Below are positions 56,087-64,000 of a stretch of 64,000 bases of DNA, piece after piece. The position numbers were made by a program, and so were the translations under genes. Source of the DNA: Aurantimonas marina (lineage in GTDB: Bacteria > Pseudomonadota > Alphaproteobacteria > Rhizobiales > Rhizobiaceae); contig NZ_JADDXW010000006.1 of NCBI RefSeq assembly GCF_017183135.1, positions 1 to 64,000 on the forward strand. Reading direction: 5' to 3'. The notes beneath the pieces were generated by a model. The model searched no databases, was not told the origin of the DNA, and saw nothing but the letters and a program-made list of their open reading frames with translations. Position 1 is the stretch's first letter. Every line of letters starts with the position of its first letter.

Positions 56087-56862
56087 TTTTCGCCCTCTCC
56101 CCTTGCGATGGCGAAATCGAACGCCTTGATCACGCCGCGCAGGGTCCGCACTTCGGGCTCGGAAAAGCCGGCCTTGGTCAGCATGGTGCGAAGGTTCTGG
56201 ACAAACACCTCGCGCTTCTCGGGCGGGTGGAAATAACCGGCCTTGGCCAGCGAGGATTCCAGATGCTCGAACAGGCGGTAAAGGTCGGCTTTTTGTGCCG
56301 CCGGCGCCTCGGGCGCGGCAAAACGCGGCTTGGTCGCGTCTTCCGTGCCCGCCATGCGCCATGCATAGCTCATCAGCAGCACGGCCTGGGCGATATTGAG
56401 CGAGGCAAACGCCGGATCGACCGGAAATGTCACGATCTCGTCGGCGAGCCCGACCTCTTCGTTCGACAGTCCGAAACGCTCCCGGCCGAACAGGATGCCG
56501 GCGGACTGGCCGGCGCCGATTCGCGCCCGCAATTCTCCTGCCGCCGTCTCCGGCCCACGCACCGGCTTGAAGCTGTCGCGCGCCCGCGCGGTCGTGGCGA
56601 GGACGAAGGTCAGATCGGCCACAGCCGCCTCGACCGAATCGAACAAACGGACGGCGTCGATGACGTGGTCGGCACGGGACGCCGCGGCCCTTGCCTTGTC
56701 GCTCGGCCAGCCATCGCGCGGTTTGACGAGCCGCAGATCGACGAGACCGAAATTCGCCATCGCCCGCGCCACCATGCCGATATTCTCACCGAGTTGCGGC
56801 TCGACGAGGACGATCGCCGGTCCGGGCGCCGACGTGGGGGATGTAGAGGCAGGCGTCAACAT
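56083..56862 (-). CDS. TrmJ/TrmH-type SPOUT RNA methyltransferase
   Basis: The 259-residue protein belongs to the SPOUT class of 2'-O-ribose methyltransferases, and its length and C-terminal extension match TrmJ, which methylates position 32 of tRNA. The knotted AdoMet site is visible: [23 protein letters not shown] at the N terminus, [19 protein letters not shown] and [21 protein letters not shown] at the knot. The C-terminal 90 residues are helical. The ATG at 56862 has GAAGGA upstream. It precedes murI with an overlapping stop. ttcA in the same window also modifies tRNA position 32. Confidence 0.92.
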   Translation of the reverse strand: MLTPASTSPTSAPGPAIVLVEPQLGENIGMVARAMANFGLVDLRLVKPRDGWPSDKARAAASRADHVIDAVRLFDSVEAAVADLTFVLATTARARDSFKPVRGPETAAGELRARIGAGQSAGILFGRERFGLSNEEVGLADEIVTFPVDPAFASLNIAQAVLLMSYAWRMAGTEDATKPRFAAPEAPAAQKADLYRLFEHLESSLAKAGYFHPPEKREVFVQNLRTMLTKAGFSEPEVRTLRGVIKAFDFAIARGEGEK

Positions 56863-56943
56863 CGCGATCCTTCTTGCCGGACGGCTGATAGCGCGCCCGT
56901 TTCGCCGCGCCAAGTCGTCAGACCCGTTCGCGCGCCGCACCGT

Positions 56944-58419
56944 TCACAACGCGCAACCGTCGACCCCCTGCCAGGCGACCCGCCGCACGCCTTCCGGATC
57001 GGCCATCACCTGGTCGCGGATGGCAAATATCTTGGTCTGACGATCGGGACCATAGGCTGGCCAATCGTCCCCGGGTCGGCCCCGATTGACGAAGCACATC
57101 CAGTGATCGCGCATCCGCTCGGCGAGCGCCTGGCGCCGGATGTCGGGTAGAACGCCGAGATAGACGCTCCGAAGCGGCTTGAGGAAATCCTCGAAGAGAA
57201 GCGGCAGATCGACCGAATGGGTGGCGCCGAGCCGCGACAGCAGCCCCTTCGCCTCCCAATCGAGACGGTACATGTAGGTTTGGGCGCGCTCCGAATGGGC
57301 ATCTGCCTGGTGGATCGCCGCCATTCGAAACAGAAGATCCGTGCCGAAGGCGACCCGCCCGGCACGGCGGTCGGAATAGAGGCTGGAAATTTTCTCCGCC
57401 GCGTCCGGACCCGCGGCCGCCCTCACCCAGGCGGTCAGCGCGGTCTTGTCGCTGTCGATGCGGAAGATCGGCAACTCGCTGAAGAACGAGAACTCGTCGC
57501 GGTTCGTGCCGATGAGTAACGGGACAGACTTGATCGTACCGTAGTGCTCCGAAAGGCTCGCCTGCGGTATCTCTCGTCCGTCGAAATAGGGCCGTGAGAG
57601 GATCCCGGGATAGTCTCCCCTCAGCGACCGCATGGCCGATGCGAATGCACGCGGACTGAAACGAAACAGCCGTTCGGGATCGCCGTTTTCCGACAGTCGT
57701 CCAAGGAGCGCGCGGCTGACCTCGACCGCGCGCGTGCGCGGGTAGAACAGGTTTAAGCCGCCGGACTGGACAATGGCCTGTGCGTAGAGCGGCTGCGAAC
57801 GCGGCGCTGCAAGATGGAATGCCACCGAGGCCGCGCCCGCTGATTCGCCGGCGATGGTTACCCGCGTCGGGTCGCCGCCAAAGGCCGCGATGTTGTCGCG
57901 CACCCATTGAAGCGCCAGGCGCTGGTCAAGCAGCCCGGCATTGGCGGCGAAACGATCATCGCCCGGAAAGATCTCGGCGAAGGCGTTGAAGCCGATCAGT
58001 CCGAGGCGGTAATTGATCGTTACGACGACGGCGTCGCCACGCCGGGCAAGATCGTCGCCTGGATATTGCGACCCGGACCCGATGATAAACGCGCCCCCAT
58101 GGATGAACACGAGGACTGGGCGCGAGCCGGCCATACTCGGCGTCCAGACATTGAGATTCAGGCAATCCTCGCTGAAACGGGCATTCATCCCGGCGATCTT
58201 GGCAAGCGGCTCGGGCAGCGATCCGCGTTGCGGCGCGGCCGGCCCGTACCTGTCCGCATGAAAAGTCACCTCGAAGCGCCGGACCGGTTTGGGGATAGCG
58301 AAGCGAGCCCGGCCAATCGGCGGCTCGCCATAGGGAATGCCGCGGAATTCGGCGATGCCGCTCTTTTCGATACCGCGCACCGGCCCGCAGGGCGCCTCGA
58401 CGAGAACCGACTTCGGCAT
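56944..58419 (-). CDS. Type-B carboxylesterase
   Basis: The 491-residue protein is a type-B carboxylesterase/lipase. It has the oxyanion motif [18 protein letters not shown], the nucleophile elbow [20 protein letters not shown] with catalytic serine, and the acid and histidine in [13 protein letters not shown] and [12 protein letters not shown]. The early [11 protein letters not shown] is the second family signature. No signal peptide precedes APCGPVRG, so it is probably cytoplasmic. The start is the ATG at 58419 with AGGAG upstream. Substrates are unknown; some relatives hydrolyse carbamates or aryl esters. It diverges from icd. Confidence 0.92.
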   Translation of the reverse strand: MPKSVLVEAPCGPVRGIEKSGIAEFRGIPYGEPPIGRARFAIPKPVRRFEVTFHADRYGPAAPQRGSLPEPLAKIAGMNARFSEDCLNLNVWTPSMAGSRPVLVFIHGGAFIIGSGSQYPGDDLARRGDAVVVTINYRLGLIGFNAFAEIFPGDDRFAANAGLLDQRLALQWVRDNIAAFGGDPTRVTIAGESAGAASVAFHLAAPRSQPLYAQAIVQSGGLNLFYPRTRAVEVSRALLGRLSENGDPERLFRFSPRAFASAMRSLRGDYPGILSRPYFDGREIPQASLSEHYGTIKSVPLLIGTNRDEFSFFSELPIFRIDSDKTALTAWVRAAAGPDAAEKISSLYSDRRAGRVAFGTDLLFRMAAIHQADAHSERAQTYMYRLDWEAKGLLSRLGATHSVDLPLLFEDFLKPLRSVYLGVLPDIRRQALAERMRDHWMCFVNRGRPGDDWPAYGPDRQTKIFAIRDQVMADPEGVRRVAWQGVDGCAL

Positions 58420-58594
58420 ATGGACTCCTGGCTTTTCAAGCTCCGCCTGTCCGGTAGCGTCGCCGAAGCGGCGCTGCTTTGCGCTGACGGATGCCGGTGC
58501 TATAGGGCGCACTGAGCTTCGGGAAGCGGCTTCGCTCCCTGTCGTCACCTGTGCGGTCCATCAAGCCGCCGATTTATTTTCAAGGAAGGCGCCG

Positions 58595-59806
58595 ATGGCA
58601 AAAATCAAGGTCGACAATCCGGTCGTGGAACTCGACGGCGACGAAATGACCCGGATTATCTGGCATTTCATCAAGGAGAAGCTGATCCATCCCTATCTCG
58701 ACATCGACCTGAAATACTACGATCTCGGTGTGGAGCATCGCGACGCGACGGACGATCAGGTGACGGTCGACGCGGCCAACGCGATCAAGCAGTACGGCGT
58801 CGGCGTGAAATGCGCCACGATCACCCCGGACCAGGGGCGGGTGAGCGAATTCAATCTGAAGAAGATGTGGCGCTCGCCGAATGGCACCATCCGCAACATC
58901 CTCGGCGGCGTCATCTTCCGCGAGCCGATCATCGCCAAGAACGTGCCGCGCCTGGTACCGGGCTGGACCAAGCCGATCATTATCGGTCGTCACGCCTATG
59001 GCGACCAGTATCGCGCGACGGACTTCAAGTTTCCGGGCAAGGGCAAGCTGACGATCAAATTCGTCGGGGAAGACGGAGAAACGATCGAGCACGAGGTGTT
59101 CGACGCGCCAGGCTCCGGCGTCGCCATGGCGATGTACAATCTCGACGATTCGATCCGCGATTTCGCCCGCGCCTCCCTCAATTATGGCCTGATGCGCGGC
59201 TACCCGGTCTATCTGTCCACCAAGGACACGATCCTCAAGCAGTATGACGGCCGCTTCAAGGATATCTTCCAGGAGATCTTCGACGCCGAGTTCAAGACGG
59301 AATTCGACGCCAAAGGCATCGTCTACGAGCATCGCCTGATCGACGACATGGTGGCCTCGGCGATGAAGTGGTCCGGCGGCTATGTCTGGGCCTGCAAGAA
59401 CTACGACGGCGACGTGCAGTCGGACACGGTGGCGCAGGGCTTCGGCTCGCTCGGCCTGATGACCTCCGTGCTGATGACCCCCGACGGCAAGACCGTCGAA
59501 GCCGAGGCCGCGCACGGCACGGTGACGCGCCACTATCGCCAGCATCAAAAGGGCCAGGAGACCTCGACGAACTCGATCGCCTCGATCTTCGCCTGGACGC
59601 GCGGCCTCGCCCACCGGGCCAAGCTCGACGACAACGCCGAGCTCAAGCGCTTCGCCGACACGCTGGAAAAGGTCTGCATCTCCACCGTCGAAAGCGGCTT
59701 CATGACCAAGGATCTGGCGTTGCTCATCGGCCCGGACCAGCCTTGGCTGTCGACCACGGGGTTCCTCGACAAGATCGACGAGAACCTGCAGAAGGCGATG
59801 GCCTGA
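58595..59806 (+). CDS. icd: Isocitrate dehydrogenase (NADP+)
   Basis: The enzyme oxidises isocitrate to 2-oxoglutarate with NADP+ in the citric-acid cycle. The 403-residue protein is of the eukaryote-like homodimeric type found in Alphaproteobacteria, with [21 protein letters not shown] at the N terminus, the substrate site [19 protein letters not shown] and [20 protein letters not shown], and the metal-binding [17 protein letters not shown]. The ATG at 58595 follows AAGGAAGG; the frame is open upstream across the divergent promoter region. A strong terminator lies 30 bp behind the stop. Confidence 0.97.
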   Translation: MAKIKVDNPVVELDGDEMTRIIWHFIKEKLIHPYLDIDLKYYDLGVEHRDATDDQVTVDAANAIKQYGVGVKCATITPDQGRVSEFNLKKMWRSPNGTIRNILGGVIFREPIIAKNVPRLVPGWTKPIIIGRHAYGDQYRATDFKFPGKGKLTIKFVGEDGETIEHEVFDAPGSGVAMAMYNLDDSIRDFARASLNYGLMRGYPVYLSTKDTILKQYDGRFKDIFQEIFDAEFKTEFDAKGIVYEHRLIDDMVASAMKWSGGYVWACKNYDGDVQSDTVAQGFGSLGLMTSVLMTPDGKTVEAEAAHGTVTRHYRQHQKGQETSTNSIASIFAWTRGLAHRAKLDDNAELKRFADTLEKVCISTVESGFMTKDLALLIGPDQPWLSTTGFLDKIDENLQKAMA

Positions 59807-59836
59807 TCGTCGGTCTCATTTCGAAATGAAAAACAA

Positions 59837-59865
59837 AAGGGGAGCGACCGGGTCGCCCCCTTTTT
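59837..59865 (+). terminator. Rho-independent terminator of icd
   Basis: The stem GGGG-A-GCGAC pairs with GTCGC-CCCC around CGG, preceded by AAAA and followed by TTTTT. It lies about 30 bp after the icd stop. Confidence 0.8.
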
Positions 59866-59990
59866 CATATCGTCCGCTCGTTGGCGCCATCGCTGAGGCA
59901 ATGCCGACGCAACCAGGATCCCCGAATCAGGCAGCGCGCGGAAGACGCCTGCTTCGAGACTTGCCAAGCCTATCCCGCTGACCGCGGCGG

Positions 59991-62654
<2,664 letters not shown>

Positions 62655-62705
62655 GAATGCGACCTTCGGAAAACTGACGGAAAAACACGGTCGGAACACG
62701 CAAAG

Positions 62706-62735
62706 AAGCGCCTCCGATCCCTATCGAAGGCGCTT
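62706..62735 (-). terminator. Hairpin terminator between recA and alaS
   Basis: On the minus strand AAGCGCC pairs with GGCGCTT around a 16-base loop, followed by CTTTG. It probably ends or attenuates recA transcription before alaS; the weak T run suggests partial read-through. Confidence 0.55.
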
Positions 62736-62819
62736 TGTACAGAGGCCCGGAAGCACTGTCCATCAAGCTCCGCTTTGCCGCGGCACATCCGGCAACAGCC
62801 AGCGTCGGCCAGGAGCAGT

Positions 62820-63893
62820 TCAGTCCTCGCCAGCACTATCGCCGCCCGGATCGACGAGCAGCTGCTCGGCGATCAGACCGGCGTTCTGGCGGATCAGGGC
62901 CTCAATCTCATTGGCGACACTGGGATTGTCGCGCAGGAAGTTCTTCGAATTCTCACGTCCCTGCCCCAGTCTTTGACTGTTGTAGGAGAACCAGGCGCCG
63001 GATTTTTCGACGATCCCTGATTTGACGCCGAGATCGATCAACTCTCCGGTCTTCGAGACGCCTTCGCCATACATGATATCGAATTCGACCTGCTTGAACG
63101 GCGGCGCCAGCTTGTTCTTGACCACCTTCACCTTGGTCTGGTTGCCGGTCACTTCGTCTCGATCCTTGATCGCGCCGATCCGGCGGATGTCGAGACGAAC
63201 CGAGGCATAGAACTTCAAGGCGTTGCCGCCGGTCGTCGTCTCCGGTGAGCCGAACATCACGCCGATCTTCATGCGGATCTGGTTGATGAAGACGACCATG
63301 CATTTCGAGCGGGAAATCGAGCCAGTCAGCTTGCGCAGCGCCTGACTCATCAGTCGCGCCTGCATACCCGGCAGCGAATCGCCCATCTCGCCCTCGATTT
63401 CTGCCCGCGGCGTCAACGCCGCGACCGAATCGACAACCAAAACGTCGATCGCGCCCGAGCGAACCAGTGTGTCGGTGATCTCCAGCGCCTGCTCGCCGGT
63501 ATCGGGCTGCGAGATCAGGAGGTTTTCCAGGTCGACGCCGAGCTTCCTGGCATAGACCGGGTCCAGCGCGTGTTCGGCATCGACGAAGGCGCAGATCCCG
63601 CCCTTCTTCTGGGCCTCGGCGATCGTGTGTAGGGCGAGCGTCGTCTTGCCCGAGCTTTCTGGCCCATAGATCTCGACGACCCGGCCTTTCGGCAGCCCGC
63701 CGATACCGAGCGCAATGTCGAGTCCGAGCGAGCCTGTCGACACGGTTTCGATCTCGACGATCTGCTCGTTCGCGCCGAGCCGCATGATCGAGCCCTTGCC
63801 GAACGCCCGCTCTATCTGCGAAAGCGCGGCATCGAGAGCCTTGTTCTTGTCCAACGAATTTTCCTCGACGAGACGGAGTGTGTTCTGTGCCAT
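62820..63893 (-). CDS. recA: Recombinase RecA
   Basis: RecA forms filaments on single-stranded DNA, drives homologous strand exchange and triggers LexA self-cleavage in the SOS response. The 357-residue protein has the full family pattern: Walker [20 protein letters not shown], the region [24 protein letters not shown]-binding loop segments [19 protein letters not shown] and [22 protein letters not shown] cut by normal spacing, and an acidic C terminus (GGDSAGED). The start at 63893 is preceded by GTCTCC-type spacing and a possible LexA box 63 bp upstream. Confidence 0.98.
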   Translation of the reverse strand: MAQNTLRLVEENSLDKNKALDAALSQIERAFGKGSIMRLGANEQIVEIETVSTGSLGLDIALGIGGLPKGRVVEIYGPESSGKTTLALHTIAEAQKKGGICAFVDAEHALDPVYARKLGVDLENLLISQPDTGEQALEITDTLVRSGAIDVLVVDSVAALTPRAEIEGEMGDSLPGMQARLMSQALRKLTGSISRSKCMVVFINQIRMKIGVMFGSPETTTGGNALKFYASVRLDIRRIGAIKDRDEVTGNQTKVKVVKNKLAPPFKQVEFDIMYGEGVSKTGELIDLGVKSGIVEKSGAWFSYNSQRLGQGRENSKNFLRDNPSVANEIEALIRQNAGLIAEQLLVDPGGDSAGED

Positions 63894-63955
63894 GGAGACG
63901 GGACCTTATTCCACGCGTTGGACGGGGGTGCAATGATGCGGCCTGAACCGAACAT

Positions 63956-63970
63956 GTACACTTTTTGTTC
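63956..63970 (-). promoter_or_regulatory. Possible LexA (SOS) box upstream of recA
   Basis: GTAC-ACTTTTT-GTTC differs by one base from the alphaproteobacterial LexA operator GTTC-N7-GTTC. It lies 63 bp before the recA start, where regulation is expected. Confidence 0.5.
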
Positions 63971-64000
63971 CAAACGGGCAAGCCCGTATTCATGGTTTGT

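Noticed and set aside
62953-63993. A 346-codon minus-strand frame overlapping recA
   Set aside because: A frame shadow of recA on the same strand with no domain; recA is unambiguous.

Overview
The window is a 64 kb piece of chromosome from an alphaproteobacterium, most likely of the order Hyphomicrobiales (Rhizobiales). The evidence is gene content and order, not a database match: aminotransferase-hom-glpX-recJ on one strand, purC-purS-purQ-purL-bolA-grxD on the other, an NDUFS4-type complex I subunit beside tRNA-Pro, the F1-ATPase inhibitor zeta, usg, a class I PHA synthase and a RIME-like palindromic repeat. Genus cannot be named from this. Most of the sequence is dense, GC-rich housekeeping DNA.

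Layout. 1-4093: three tRNA genes (Arg, Pro, Glu), a complex I accessory subunit, a DUF192 protein, a double cold-shock protein, glyoxalase I and an M15-type lipoprotein. 4077-15669: an apparent genomic island. The last 17 bp of tRNA-Glu (TCCCGTTGGGCGTACCA) recur exactly at 15653-15669. Between the copies lie a broken tyrosine integrase next to the tRNA and a complete-looking curli-type amyloid locus read leftward: csgF, csgG, four curlin-repeat proteins (two over 500 residues), csgH, and a secreted protein joining an AprI/Inh-type protease-inhibitor domain to an SH3 domain. I see no csgE, csgD or csgC.

15753-30312: an EF-G-like GTPase, a DUF1810 protein, a fatty-acid desaturase, recJ, glpX, hom, a class I/II aminotransferase, a lipoprotein, phaC, then the compact run sfsA-map-radC. 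30324-37230: the RIME-like repeat, usg, an atypical SDR, and a leftward operon of CO/xanthine-dehydrogenase accessory genes (flavin reductase, MoxR ATPase, CoxE-type VWA protein, split XdhC, and an MPT-binding/MocA fusion) without the molybdoenzyme itself. 37440-43739: a lone periplasmic binding protein with a P1 peptidase and a DUF2259 protein, purB, small genes, an HpaI aldolase and the ATPase inhibitor. 44000-50393: the purine cluster with two small coiled-coil genes and two lipoprotein genes set into it, then bolA and grxD. 50497-63893: a Bcr/CflA-type efflux protein, an inositol-phosphatase family protein, ttcA, rpsD, a Pmp3/YqaE peptide, a secreted protein, murI, a TrmJ-type methyltransferase, a carboxylesterase, icd, alaS and recA with a possible LexA box.

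The part most worth attention is the island. A curli secretion and amyloid system appears to have arrived as a tRNA-Glu-integrated element whose integrase is now dead, so the locus is probably fixed. It carries unusually large curlins, a CsgG with a 118-residue proline-rich tail, and a predicted secreted protease inhibitor as its last gene. A helically phased array of five TGWGGCA motifs just behind the integrase may be a remnant of the element's recombination or control sites.
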